Shown here piece by piece: positions 42,166 to 51,397 of a stretch of 64,000 nucleotides of DNA (position 1 is the stretch's first letter; every line of letters starts with the position of its first letter). The stretch comes from Mycobacterium sp. Z3061 (GTDB lineage: Bacteria; Actinomycetota; Actinomycetes; Mycobacteriales; Mycobacteriaceae), in NCBI RefSeq assembly GCF_031583025.1, contig NZ_CP134062.1:6111234-6175233 (forward strand), given 5' to 3'. The notes beneath the pieces are model-generated. The model saw only the letters and a list, made by a program, of their open reading frames with translations. It ran no database searches and was not told the origin of the DNA. The position numbers were made by a program, and so were the translations under genes.

Positions 42166-42896
42166 CAGTTGCCTCCGTTGGGATACATCAGGTCATAGGC
42201 CGTCATCTGGCCGCGCTCGTCCTGGTGCACGATGACCCGCAGCCGGTACGGCTCGGACGGTTTGTTGACCCCGTCGACGTCGGCGACGGTCACCCGCACC
42301 GCGACCAGCACCGACGCGTTGTCGCTGACGTTGTCGATGCTTTCCAGGGCGGCGCCGTTGATCACCGCTTCAGACGTCGCATTGGTCTTGCGGTACAGCT
42401 GCTTGAGGAACTCGACGTTCTCGGCGCCGAACTTGCTGCGCAGCGGGCCGCTGGTGCCGTTGACGAACCGGGTGACCGACTCGTCGATGGTGTCCTGGGT
42501 GTAGCTGTACATGTTGACCACGGTCTGGGAGGCCGTGTCGACGAAGCGCTGCTCGCGGGCCTGGCGCGCGTCGGCAGTGCGGTGCTGCCCGGCCAGAGCC
42601 AGTACACCCCACACCAACCCGGAGATCACCAGCACCGAGGCCGCCAGCGAGACCCAGCCGACCATCCGGCCATTGGGCCGGCGCCGCCGCGGCGGCCGGG
42701 CGTTGACGGATTTGCCGCCTTTGGCCGGTCGCTTCGGTGCGGGTCTGGTCTTCACGGCGACGGCGGCCGGGACCTCGCTGGTGTCCTCGGCTTCGGCGGC
42801 GCCGACCGACGCGCCTTTCGGCGGCCCCGCCGCGCGCGACGCCCGCCGGCGGACGCGCTGGGTCGTCGGTTGTTCTTCTGTCACCACTGGATCCAC
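42165..42896 (-). CDS. mam4A: Mce4-associated membrane protein Mam4A
   Basis: A 243-aa protein with a long basic, Ala/Pro-rich cytosolic N-terminus (about 1-75) and one helix (about 80-100, GWVSLAASVLVISGLVWGVLAL). The exported domain is related to Mam4B (FVNGTSGPLRSKFGAENVEFLKQLY...). It matches Rv3493c (242 aa). In M. tuberculosis and M. smegmatis Mam proteins are needed for full Mce4-dependent cholesterol uptake. The gene begins 8 bp after mce4F and overlaps mam4B by one base. Confidence 0.92.
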   Translation of the reverse strand: MDPVVTEEQPTTQRVRRRASRAAGPPKGASVGAAEAEDTSEVPAAVAVKTRPAPKRPAKGGKSVNARPPRRRRPNGRMVGWVSLAASVLVISGLVWGVLALAGQHRTADARQAREQRFVDTASQTVVNMYSYTQDTIDESVTRFVNGTSGPLRSKFGAENVEFLKQLYRKTNATSEAVINGAALESIDNVSDNASVLVAVRVTVADVDGVNKPSEPYRLRVIVHQDERGQMTAYDLMYPNGGN

Positions 42897-42904
42897 TAAA
42901 TCCG

Positions 42905-44578
42905 TTATGAGTTCTTCGGCGCGAGCATGAGGTCCACCCAGCTCTCGGCGTTGGAGGTCCCGGTAACGCCGGACGCGAAGATACCAGTGCCGCCCGCCGG
43001 ATCCCTGAACCGCCCGGTAGACGGGTCATAGGTGGTGGTGTAGGCGGCCCCGTTGGCCTCCGGCGCCGGACCGGTGCCGACCGGTGGGCCGGGCGGCTCG
43101 ATGTACTTGGGGTACGGCAGCTGCGGGGGCACCGGCGGATAGTTGGGCGGCATCCACGACGGGTTACCCGGCGGCGGCGGCACGTTGTTGGGCGGCGGCG
43201 GGTCGTAGGCGGGCTGGTTGGGCGCCGGACCCGGGCCGGGCGTCACCCCAGGCGGAGGCGGGCCGACGATCGGGATACCCGGATCGGGATCGGCTCCCGG
43301 CGGGATGTACGGGAAGTGGTTGGGCGGCAAGACGTTCAGCCCGTTGGTGACGGGGGTGCCGTAGGGGATCGGCGGCCCGCGCCACGGGTTGGTGCCGACC
43401 GGCACATATCCGCGCGGGTCACGGCACAACTGCACCGTCGGTGCCCGCTTGCCCGGGAACTCCTGGCACGGGTAGTTGCGGGCGCCACGCACGGTACTCG
43501 GATCGTTCTGCGCGGTCTTGCAGTACATGTCGCGCGGGACTTCCCGGACCGTCTCGTCGGCGGGCGTGCGCATCAACGGCGACGGGATGAACCCGGTGCT
43601 GCACGGCGGCGGGTCGTTGAGGTCGAGCTTGAAGTCCAGCTTCGCGCCTTCGTCCTGCGGTGCACCGCCGGCGGCGGTGGTGATCGCGGCGAACAGAGCC
43701 GGGAAGACGACCAGCAGTTGCTCGATGGACTTGTGGTAGATCACGCCGACCCGGCCCAGGTTGGCCATGTTGGCCGCCAGCGCCGGGAAGGACGGGCGGA
43801 TGCCGGAGAAGGTCTCGTTGGCCTCGTCGAGCGCGCCCGGGGCGGTGGCCAGGGTGTCGCGCAGCCGCGGGTCGGCCCGGCGCACCTCGGAGGTGAAACG
43901 CGCCAGCCCGTCGGACAGCGACTTGATGTCGGCACCCGCGCGGACCTGGGCCTGCAGGAACGGTCCGGCCTGGTCGATCAGCTGGGAGACCTGTGGGTAA
44001 TTGGTGTTCGCCTCGTCGACCAACTGCCGGGCCGACTCGACCAGCCTGGCCAGTTCCGGTCCGGTGCCGTTGGTGGCCAGGAACGCCTCGTGCAGCACCT
44101 CCCGCAACCGGGTGTCACCGAGGCTGTTGACCAGGGTCTCCGCCTTCTTCAGCAGGTCGGCGACGTCCTGACCGATGCGGGTGTTGGCCCGGTCGATCTT
44201 GGCTCCGTTGCGCAGCTTGCCGGGCGCGGGGTTGGCCGGCGGCACCAGGTCGATGTACTGCTCACCGATCGCCGACACACTCTTGACCGTCGCCGTGACG
44301 TTGGACGGGATCGGTGTGCCGCTGTTGAGCCGCATGTCGGCGGTGACGCCGCTGGGATTGAGCTGCACCGAATCCACCCGGCCCACCGCGACACCGCGGT
44401 ATGTGACGTTCGCGTTCTTGTAGATACCGCCGCCGGCCGCGAAGTCGGCGCTCACACCATAGGTGCCGATGCCGAACGTAGACGGCAGGCGCAGGTAGAA
44501 GATCGCCATCACGGTCAGGGTGATCACGGTGATCACCGCGAAGATGGTCAGCTGGATCTTTGTGAGTCTGTCGATCAT
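42905..44578 (-). CDS. mce4F: Mce4F, sterol-uptake MCE protein
   Basis: A 557-aa MCE-family protein: N-terminal membrane helix (about 8-30), an MCE (MlaD-like) domain (about 38-118, FGIGTYGVSADF...GGIYKNANVTYRGVAVGRVDSV), a helical tunnel-forming region, and a long Pro/Gly/Asn-rich tail (about 400-520) typical of MceF. Six MceA-F subunits form the periplasm-spanning tube of the Mce transporter; Mce4 imports cholesterol in M. tuberculosis. Length is close to Rv3494c (564 aa). It starts 11 bp after lprN. Confidence 0.95.
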   Translation of the reverse strand: MIDRLTKIQLTIFAVITVITLTVMAIFYLRLPSTFGIGTYGVSADFAAGGGIYKNANVTYRGVAVGRVDSVQLNPSGVTADMRLNSGTPIPSNVTATVKSVSAIGEQYIDLVPPANPAPGKLRNGAKIDRANTRIGQDVADLLKKAETLVNSLGDTRLREVLHEAFLATNGTGPELARLVESARQLVDEANTNYPQVSQLIDQAGPFLQAQVRAGADIKSLSDGLARFTSEVRRADPRLRDTLATAPGALDEANETFSGIRPSFPALAANMANLGRVGVIYHKSIEQLLVVFPALFAAITTAAGGAPQDEGAKLDFKLDLNDPPPCSTGFIPSPLMRTPADETVREVPRDMYCKTAQNDPSTVRGARNYPCQEFPGKRAPTVQLCRDPRGYVPVGTNPWRGPPIPYGTPVTNGLNVLPPNHFPYIPPGADPDPGIPIVGPPPPGVTPGPGPAPNQPAYDPPPPNNVPPPPGNPSWMPPNYPPVPPQLPYPKYIEPPGPPVGTGPAPEANGAAYTTTYDPSTGRFRDPAGGTGIFASGVTGTSNAESWVDLMLAPKNS

Positions 44579-44589
44579 CGTCCCCGCCT

Positions 44590-45744
44590 CTACTGTGCCG
44601 CCGTGCCGGGCGGAATCTTGAACGGGTCGGCGGCTTGTCCGGACAGGTTCGCCATTTCACCCATCAGGAAGTCGGGCGCGTTGAGCACCTCGTCCATGTG
44701 CATCATGTTGGGGTCCAGGGCGTAGCTGGTGGTGAAGAAGGTCTCTCCGAGCCGGCGCAGCGTCAGGTCGAACGTGGTGAACACGTTCAGGTAGTCGCCG
44801 CGCACCGCCTGCTTGATGCCGAAGTTGGGGAACGGGAACGTCAGCATGATCTGCAGCGAGGTGACGAAGTTCTTCCGGTTGTCGTTGAGCGCCTTGATCG
44901 CCGAGTACAGGTCTTTGAGGTCCGCGGCGAAGTCCGCCTTGGTCTTGGACAGCACGTTCGAGGTGACCTGCGCCAGCCGGTTGAGGGCACCGAATGCCGC
45001 AACGATGTTGTCCCGGTTCTTGTTCAGCACGCGAAGTGCTTCGGGCAGCGTGTCCAGCGCCCGGCCCAGGTTGTCCTTGTCCCGCGCCAGGATCGAGGAG
45101 AACCGGTTCAGCCCCTCGACCGCGGAGATGATGTCGTTGACCTGCTTGTTGAGGCCCGATGTCAACTCCGCCAGGCGGGGCACCAGGGCGACGAACTGGC
45201 CCTGCCGTCCGGCGACGGCCTGGTAGGTCTCGTCGGTGATCTCTTCCAGCGCACCGACATTGCCCTTGTTGACCACCACTCCGAGAGCGGAGAACACTTC
45301 CTCGGTGGTCGGGAAGCGACCGGTCCGGGACTCCGGAATGCGTGACCCGTTACCCAGCCGGCCCGTCGGCGCCTGGTCGGTGGGCGGGGCCAGATCGATG
45401 TGCAGCGAACCCAGCAGCGAGGTCTGGGCGACCTTGGCCACCGCGTTCGCCGGCAGCACCACGTTCTTGTCCAGCGCCAATTTCACTGCGGCGTAGAAGG
45501 ATCCGTCGGAGCGTTGTTCGGCCGAGATGCCGGACACGCTGCCCACGGTGACGTCGTCGACCATGACCGGCGAGTTCTGCGGCAGCGTCGACACATCGGG
45601 CAATTCGACGGTGATCGAGTAGGCGCCGCCGCCGTGGCCGGCGGTGCCAGGCATCGACAGGGAATTCAGCCCGCCGAAGGAGCAGCCGGCGAGCAGTGTG
45701 CTGCCCGTGACGAAGACGCCGGCCCGCAACAGGATTCGCTTCAT
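44590..45744 (-). CDS. lprN: LprN (Mce4E), MCE-family lipoprotein
   Basis: A 384-aa protein, the same length as M. tuberculosis LprN (Rv3495c). The signal peptide ends in a lipobox (STLLAGCSFGG), so the mature N-terminal Cys is lipidated, as in other MceE subunits. The MCE domain is at about 42-125 (YSITVELPDVSTLPQNSPVMVDDVTVGSV), followed by a long helical region. It overlaps mce4D by four bases (ATGA). It is one of six hetero-subunits of the sterol-import tube. Confidence 0.95.
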   Translation of the reverse strand: MKRILLRAGVFVTGSTLLAGCSFGGLNSLSMPGTAGHGGGAYSITVELPDVSTLPQNSPVMVDDVTVGSVSGISAEQRSDGSFYAAVKLALDKNVVLPANAVAKVAQTSLLGSLHIDLAPPTDQAPTGRLGNGSRIPESRTGRFPTTEEVFSALGVVVNKGNVGALEEITDETYQAVAGRQGQFVALVPRLAELTSGLNKQVNDIISAVEGLNRFSSILARDKDNLGRALDTLPEALRVLNKNRDNIVAAFGALNRLAQVTSNVLSKTKADFAADLKDLYSAIKALNDNRKNFVTSLQIMLTFPFPNFGIKQAVRGDYLNVFTTFDLTLRRLGETFFTTSYALDPNMMHMDEVLNAPDFLMGEMANLSGQAADPFKIPPGTAAQ

Positions 45745-47171
45745 CGACCCGCTCCTTGCTCGGCAGGCAACGGTCCGGGCAGCGGACCCGGGGCCGCCGC
45801 CGGTGCCGCCGGCACCGGACCGGGCGCCGGTCCCGGTGCGGGTCCGAAGCCCGGTGGCGAAGCCGGGCCGGGGCCGGGAGCGGTCGGGACGAACAGGTTC
45901 TGCAGGTCCGTGATGTTGCTCGGCTTCGGCTGGCCCGAGCCCTTGGCCGGAATCCAGGTCAGCTCCGGCACCGGGGTCTCCGCCTTGGCCGCGGTGGCCG
46001 GGGTGTCGTAGATGATCTGTCCCTTATAGGCCGTGATCGTGTTGATCGGGTGGAACATGATCGGCGGGAAGTTGACGGTGAGCCGGCGCAGCACCGGGCC
46101 CAGCCGCTCGCGGCAGATCTCCGCGCGCTTGAAGTACTCCGGACCCGACGGCCCGGCCGCGGTGTCGAAGGAGCCACCGCAGATGAACTGCACCGGGTTC
46201 ATGAAGTTGGGCAGCGACAGCAGGCCGTTCAGGGTGCCCTGCGCCGGGTCATAGATGTTGTAGAAGTTGGTGATACCGGGACCCGCGACGTGCAGGACCT
46301 GTTCGATGTTGTCGCTCTGGTCGCTCAGGGTCTGGGTGAAGTCGGTGAGCTGGTTGACCGTTTCGATCAGCGTCGAGTTGTTCTCGTGCAGGAATCCGCG
46401 GACGTCCGAGAGCGCCTGGTTCAGCGAACCCAGGGTGTGGTCGAGATCCCGCGAGCTGTCCGCGAGCACCTGCGACACCGAAGCCACGTGCCCGGCGAAC
46501 TGCACGATCTGCTCGTTGCTCTGCGACAGCGCGTCGACGAGCACCTGCAGGTTCTTCACGGTGCCGAAGATGTCGCTGCGCGAATCTCCAAGGCGCCCAG
46601 CGACTTGCGCGAGCTCACGCAGGGCGTTGTGGAACGAGTCGCCGTTGCCGTTGAGGGTGTCGGCGGCCTGGTTGATCGCCGCGCCCAGCGGGCCCTGCAT
46701 TTCGCCGGCCGCCGGGCTGAGCGAGACGGACAGCTGGGTCAGCGCTTCCTTGACCTCGTCCCACTCCACCGGCACGGCGGTGCGGGTCAGGTCGATGCTC
46801 GCGTTGTCCGGCAGTGAGGGTCCGCCGGTGAAGGCCGGGGTGAGCTGAATGAACCTGGCCGCCACCAGGTTCGGCGACATGATCACGGCCTTGGCATCGG
46901 CGGGGACCTTGACACCGTCTTTGACCCTCATGGTGATCTTGACATCCGACGGACGCGGCTCGATGGACTCGATCTCCCCCACCGGCACGCCCAGAATGCG
47001 AACCTGGTCGCCGGGGTAGAGCCCGACGGCCGAGGTGAAGTAGGCGGTGAGCTTGCGCCCGCCACCGCCGGCCGAGAACAGCACGTAGGCACCGCCCACC
47101 AGCACCGCCACCAGGACGACGATGGTGACGGTCCGCCAACCCTTGCTGCCGAAGCGCTTCGCAGTCGTCAT
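45741..47171 (-). CDS. mce4D: Mce4D, sterol-uptake MCE protein
   Basis: A 476-aa MCE protein with an N-terminal helix (about 13-33), an MCE domain (about 38-115, GGRKLTAYFTSAVGLYPGDQVRILGVPVGEI) and a helical region. It ends with a Pro/Gly/Ala-rich tail (about 430-476) that is longer than in M. tuberculosis Mce4D (451 aa as I recall). The extra tail length is low-complexity. It overlaps both neighbours by four bases (ATGA), so translation is coupled along the operon. Confidence 0.95.
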   Translation of the reverse strand: MTTAKRFGSKGWRTVTIVVLVAVLVGGAYVLFSAGGGGRKLTAYFTSAVGLYPGDQVRILGVPVGEIESIEPRPSDVKITMRVKDGVKVPADAKAVIMSPNLVAARFIQLTPAFTGGPSLPDNASIDLTRTAVPVEWDEVKEALTQLSVSLSPAAGEMQGPLGAAINQAADTLNGNGDSFHNALRELAQVAGRLGDSRSDIFGTVKNLQVLVDALSQSNEQIVQFAGHVASVSQVLADSSRDLDHTLGSLNQALSDVRGFLHENNSTLIETVNQLTDFTQTLSDQSDNIEQVLHVAGPGITNFYNIYDPAQGTLNGLLSLPNFMNPVQFICGGSFDTAAGPSGPEYFKRAEICRERLGPVLRRLTVNFPPIMFHPINTITAYKGQIIYDTPATAAKAETPVPELTWIPAKGSGQPKPSNITDLQNLFVPTAPGPGPASPPGFGPAPGPAPGPVPAAPAAAPGPLPGPLPAEQGAGR

Positions 47172-48259
47172 GGTGATTTCGGCCTAATCGTCCAGCGCTC
47201 CTGGATCATGCCGCGCAGGTAGTCGGCGAAGCTGTCGGGCAGCTTGCCCGGTTGGAAGACCACGTCGAACATGGTGGCCACCAGCGGCGCCGGGATGGCG
47301 CCGAAGACGTTGACGTTGAAGCCGGGACCCGAACCGACCACCTCGCCCAGCGTGGTGGCGTACGTCGGCAACCTCTTGAGGGCTTCGGTGATGTAGTCGC
47401 GGCGCTCGTTCAGGTTGGCCAGCACCTGGTTGATCTTGGTCAGCGCCGGGCCGAATTCCCGGCGGTTGTCGTTGACGAAACCGGACAGCTGCGCGGAGAC
47501 GTCGTCGATGCCGGAGATCAGCGCGCTCAACGCGGAGCGGCGCTCATCCAGCGCGGCGAACAACTGGTCGCCCTGATCCACCAGCTTCTTGACCTGCCCG
47601 GCCCGGTCGGACAACACCGCCGTCACCGACTTCGCATGCGCCAGCAGGCCTTGCAGCGCCTCGTCGCGGCTGTTCAGCGTGCGCGACAGGGTGGTCACCC
47701 CGTCCAGCGCGCCGCGCAGCCCGGGGGTGGCGTCGTGCAGCGTCTCGGTGAGCACCTTCAGCGCGTGCTCGAACTGCGGCTTGTTCAGGTTGTTGGCGTT
47801 CTGCCCGAGATCCTCGAGGGCGCCGGCCAGGGTGTAGGGCGTGGTGGTCCGGCTCAGCGGGATGGTGGTCGCGTTGCCCGAGCCGGCCGGGCTCACCGAG
47901 ACCGAGCGCTCGCCCAGGATGGTGTCGGTGCGGATCGCGGCCAGCGACTGGTCGCCGACGACCACATGGCGGTCGACGCTGAAGGTGACCTTCGCGGTGT
48001 CACCGGCCAGTGCGACGTCGGACACCTTGCCCACCTTGACGCCGGAGACCAGCACGTTGTTGCCGGGCGTGATGCCACCGGCGTCGCTGAAATACGCCGT
48101 GTAGGTCTTGCCCTGCGGCCAGAACGGCAGCCCGGAGTAGCCGAATGCGATCAGCACGACGAAGGTCACCACGGCCAGGCCGATGATGCCGGTGCGGAGT
48201 GGATCCTGGTCGCGCTTGCTGCCTGGCTTCTTCTTGCCTGGCTTCTCAGGATTTGGCAA
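47168..48259 (-). CDS. mce4C: Mce4C, sterol-uptake MCE protein
   Basis: A 363-aa MCE protein. A Lys/Pro-rich cytosolic N-terminus (KPGKKKPGSKRD) precedes the helix (about 25-45). The MCE domain (KTYTAYFSDAGGITPGNNVLVSGVKVGKV) is at about 52-130, followed by long amphipathic helices. Size is close to Rv3497c (357 aa). It overlaps mce4B by 14 bases at its start and mce4D by four at its end. Confidence 0.95.
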   Translation of the reverse strand: MPNPEKPGKKKPGSKRDQDPLRTGIIGLAVVTFVVLIAFGYSGLPFWPQGKTYTAYFSDAGGITPGNNVLVSGVKVGKVSDVALAGDTAKVTFSVDRHVVVGDQSLAAIRTDTILGERSVSVSPAGSGNATTIPLSRTTTPYTLAGALEDLGQNANNLNKPQFEHALKVLTETLHDATPGLRGALDGVTTLSRTLNSRDEALQGLLAHAKSVTAVLSDRAGQVKKLVDQGDQLFAALDERRSALSALISGIDDVSAQLSGFVNDNRREFGPALTKINQVLANLNERRDYITEALKRLPTYATTLGEVVGSGPGFNVNVFGAIPAPLVATMFDVVFQPGKLPDSFADYLRGMIQERWTIRPKSP

Positions 48260-49301
48260 AGGCGCACCTCCCCTTGCTGGAATCCACCTGGCCGCCGAGG
48301 CCCAGCCGGATGTCGGAGCCCGCCGGTCCGTTGATCTTGATCGTCACCGAGCAGAAGTAGATGTTGAAGAACGACCCGTAGGTGCCCAGCGCGGCCAGCC
48401 GCAGGTAGTCCTCGCCGAGCTGCTCGACGTCGTTGTTGATCTCGGCTTTGCGGGTGTCGAGTTCGGTGGCGAACGGCCGCGCGTTCTCCAGCACACCCTG
48501 CAGCGGCCGGCGCGAATTGCGCAGCAGCTCAGTCAGATCCGTTGTGGTCGAGGCCAGCGGCGGGATGGCGCCGGCGATGGTGTCCTTGTTCTTGGCCAGC
48601 CCCTCGATCAGCTGCTGCAGCTGGTCGACGCTGGCCGAGAACTGGGCACTGCGCTGGTCGACGGTGCCCAGCACCGTGTTCAGGTTGGTGATCACATCGC
48701 CGATCAGCTGGTCGCGCTTGCCCAGCGCGCTGGAGAAACTGCTGGTGTCGGCGAGCACGTTGGCCAGCGCGCCGCCCTGGCCCTGCAACAGCTCGATGAC
48801 GGCGCTGCTGATCGTGTTGATCTTGTCGGCGTCCAGGCCCTTCAGCACCGGCTTGAGCCCGCCCAGCAGCGCGTCGAGATCCAGTGCGGGCTGGGTGTGC
48901 TGGGCGTTCATGGTGCCGCCCGGGGGCAGCTTGCGCAGCTCGCCGGGACCCGAGGTGATCTCCAGGAAGCGGTCGCCGACCAGGTTCTCGTAGCGGATCA
49001 CCGCCCGGCTGGACGAGTACAGCGTGTAGCGGGCGTCGACACCGAATTCCACGTCGACGGTGTTGTCCGGGTTGAGCTTGACGCCCGACACCGCGCCGAC
49101 GGGCACACCGGCGATACGCACCTTCTGTCCGCCCTTGAGCTTGGACGCGTCCAGGAAGGTGGCGTGGTAGGTGTTCTCCGACCCGAACCGGAAGTCGCCG
49201 AACACCACCACCAGGGCGGCGCTTGCCAGCACCATCGTCACGACGAAGATGCCGACCTTGATCATCATCGACCGGTGCGACGGCATTGCCCCGGAGGCCA
49301 T
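48246..49301 (-). CDS. mce4B: Mce4B, sterol-uptake MCE protein
   Basis: A 351-aa MCE protein (Rv3498c is about 350): helix (about 12-32), MCE domain (about 38-115, YHATFLDASKLKGGQKVRIAGVPVGAV), helical region and a short C-terminus with a Cys-containing FCSVTIKINGP...GRCAF pattern conserved among MceB proteins. Its ATG overlaps the mce4A stop by one base (TGATG). Confidence 0.95.
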   Translation of the reverse strand: MASGAMPSHRSMMIKVGIFVVTMVLASAALVVVFGDFRFGSENTYHATFLDASKLKGGQKVRIAGVPVGAVSGVKLNPDNTVDVEFGVDARYTLYSSSRAVIRYENLVGDRFLEITSGPGELRKLPPGGTMNAQHTQPALDLDALLGGLKPVLKGLDADKINTISSAVIELLQGQGGALANVLADTSSFSSALGKRDQLIGDVITNLNTVLGTVDQRSAQFSASVDQLQQLIEGLAKNKDTIAGAIPPLASTTTDLTELLRNSRRPLQGVLENARPFATELDTRKAEINNDVEQLGEDYLRLAALGTYGSFFNIYFCSVTIKINGPAGSDIRLGLGGQVDSSKGRCAFAKS

Positions 49302-50503
49302 CAGAAGTCATCCCGTTCCGCGAAGGCGCCGTGGAAGAGGAACTGCAGCGTCGACGGCGCGTCGAACTGGAACTCGGTGAACGGCTCGTACGGGATGAGC
49401 GCGTTATCGGTGACCAGGAACGGGGCGCGATAGAACGACCCGCCGGTCTGCTTGGTCGGAATGTCAGGCAGGCCGCGGCAGTTCGGGCCGCCGGAGGCGT
49501 TGACGATGGGCAGCGCCTCCGGATACGTGTAGGCGGGAGCGCCGATGACGAAGCTCGACGAGGTGAACAGACCCGCCTTACGGACACCGATCAACGGCGC
49601 GAACTCCTTGATGCCGCGATCGATACCGGCCAGCAGGCAGCCGAATTCCGGTGAATAGTCCGCCGCCACCTTCAGCGGGGCCCGCAGCCGGTTGATGGTG
49701 TCGATCAGGTTCTGCTCGGCCGGTGCCAGTGTCTCGTAGCCGTTGTTGGCCAGCCCGATCGCGGCCAGCAACGTGGTGTTGAGGTTGCTCTGCTCGTCGA
49801 CGACGGTCTTGCTGATCGTCGGCAGGTTGGCGAACACCGTGTTCAGGTCGGGTGCGGCGTCGCCGTAGATGTTGGTCACGATGCCGGCCTTGCGGAAATC
49901 CTCCTGCAGCGTCGGCAGCTTCGGATTCGCTTGGCGGGTAAGGGTATTGAGGCCCGACAGCAGCCCGCCCAGGTCATCACCATGGCCGCGCAGGCCTTCC
50001 GACAGCGCGCTCAGGGTGCCGTTCAACTCGACCGGGTCGACCTTGTGCAGCAGGTTGGTCAGGGACTGGAACAGGGTGTTGACCTCCAGCTGCACCGCGG
50101 ACGCCTCCACCGTGGAGTTCGGGCGCAGCGACGTCTGGGCCGCCGTCTGGGGCGGAATGAACTCCACGGACTTGGCACCGAAGATGGTGTTCCCCGCGAT
50201 GTGCACCGTGGCGTTGGACGGGATGAAGTGCAGGTCGTCGCTGTAGATGGCCAGCTTGAGGCGCGCCTGGTCGCCGCTGTAGCTGATGTCCTCGACCTTG
50301 CCGATCTGGATCCCGCGGAACTTGACCTTCGCCCCCGGCTCCATCACCAACCCGGCGCGCTTGGAGGCGACCGTGACCGTCTCGGTCGAGGTGAACGCCG
50401 CGGTGTAGGACAGGTACGTGAGGACCGCCGCCGCCACCAGCAAGCCGGCGAGCGTCGCAGCAGCGATCCGCCCGGCGGTCTTTCGTGATCCAGTGCCTGC
50501 CAT
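49301..50503 (-). CDS. mce4A: Mce4A, sterol-uptake MCE protein
   Basis: A 400-aa MCE protein, equal in length to M. tuberculosis Mce4A (Rv3499c). The helix lies at about 12-35, the MCE domain at about 42-120 (SKRAGLVMEPGAKVKFRGIQIGKV), then helical segments. A C-terminal part contains a Cys (PNCRGLPDIP). It is the first of the six mce genes, 5 bp after yrbE4B. In M. tuberculosis, loss of Mce4 impairs cholesterol use and persistence in chronic infection. Confidence 0.96.
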   Translation of the reverse strand: MAGTGSRKTAGRIAAATLAGLLVAAAVLTYLSYTAAFTSTETVTVASKRAGLVMEPGAKVKFRGIQIGKVEDISYSGDQARLKLAIYSDDLHFIPSNATVHIAGNTIFGAKSVEFIPPQTAAQTSLRPNSTVEASAVQLEVNTLFQSLTNLLHKVDPVELNGTLSALSEGLRGHGDDLGGLLSGLNTLTRQANPKLPTLQEDFRKAGIVTNIYGDAAPDLNTVFANLPTISKTVVDEQSNLNTTLLAAIGLANNGYETLAPAEQNLIDTINRLRAPLKVAADYSPEFGCLLAGIDRGIKEFAPLIGVRKAGLFTSSSFVIGAPAYTYPEALPIVNASGGPNCRGLPDIPTKQTGGSFYRAPFLVTDNALIPYEPFTEFQFDAPSTLQFLFHGAFAERDDF

Positions 50504-50508
50504 AGCCC

Positions 50509-51351
50509 TTACCCGGAGAGGTTGAAGTTGCCGGACGCTCCGTAGACGGCGAGCGAGATGAGCAGGGTGATGACGACGACGACGATCAGCGAGGTGCGTA
50601 CGGCCTGACCGACCGCGATGCCCACCCCCACCGAACCGCCGCTGGCGTTATAGCCGTAATAGGTGTGCACCAGCATGACCGCGATCGACATCGCGATGGC
50701 CTGCGCGAACGACCAGAGCAGGTCCGACGGGATCAGGAACGTGTTGAAGTAGTGGTCGTAGAGGCCGGCCGACTGTCCGTTGATGAACACCGTGGTGAAT
50801 CGCGCGGCGAAGAAGGCGGCCAGCACCGACAGCGAGTAAAGCGGGATGATCGCCACCAGACCCGCGATCAGCCGGGTGGACACCAGGTAGGACACCGAGT
50901 GCACCGCCATGCACTCGACGGCGTCGATCTCTTCGGAGACCCGCATCGCGCCCAGCTGGGCGGTGGCGCCGGCGCCGATCGTCGCCGCCAGCGCGATGCC
51001 GGCGATGACGGGGGCGACCACGCGGACGTTGAGGAACGCCGAGAGGAATCCGGTCAGCGCCTCGATGCCGATGTTGCCCAGCGACGAATAGCCCTGCACG
51101 GCAATGACACCGCCGGAGGCCAGCGTCAGGAAGGCCGCGACGCCGACGGTGCCGCCGATCATGATCAGGGCGCCGGCGCCGAGTGTCATCTCGGCGATCA
51201 GCCGGATCGTCTCTTTGCGGTACTTCGTGAGCGCGTTGGGGATGTAGCGCATGGTCTCGCCGTAGAACAGCGCCTGCTCACCGAAGTTGTCGACCGGGTC
51301 GGCGAACCTCGAGAAGAAGCGCTTGAAACGGAGTGTGGCGTCGTAGCTCAT
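50509..51351 (-). CDS. yrbE4B: YrbE4B, MlaE-type permease of the Mce4 system
   Basis: A 280-aa integral membrane protein, the same length as Rv3500c, with about five to six helices and the MlaE/YrbE signature region (AMRVSEEIDAVECMAVHSVSYLVSTRLIAG). Together with YrbE4A it forms the inner-membrane permease that feeds from the Mce tube and is driven by the shared ATPase MceG, encoded elsewhere. It begins 46 bp after yrbE4A. Confidence 0.96.
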   Translation of the reverse strand: MSYDATLRFKRFFSRFADPVDNFGEQALFYGETMRYIPNALTKYRKETIRLIAEMTLGAGALIMIGGTVGVAAFLTLASGGVIAVQGYSSLGNIGIEALTGFLSAFLNVRVVAPVIAGIALAATIGAGATAQLGAMRVSEEIDAVECMAVHSVSYLVSTRLIAGLVAIIPLYSLSVLAAFFAARFTTVFINGQSAGLYDHYFNTFLIPSDLLWSFAQAIAMSIAVMLVHTYYGYNASGGSVGVGIAVGQAVRTSLIVVVVITLLISLAVYGASGNFNLSG

Positions 51352-51397
51352 CGCATGATCACCATCGCTCGTTCACCGTCATCTGTTACCCCGCCCC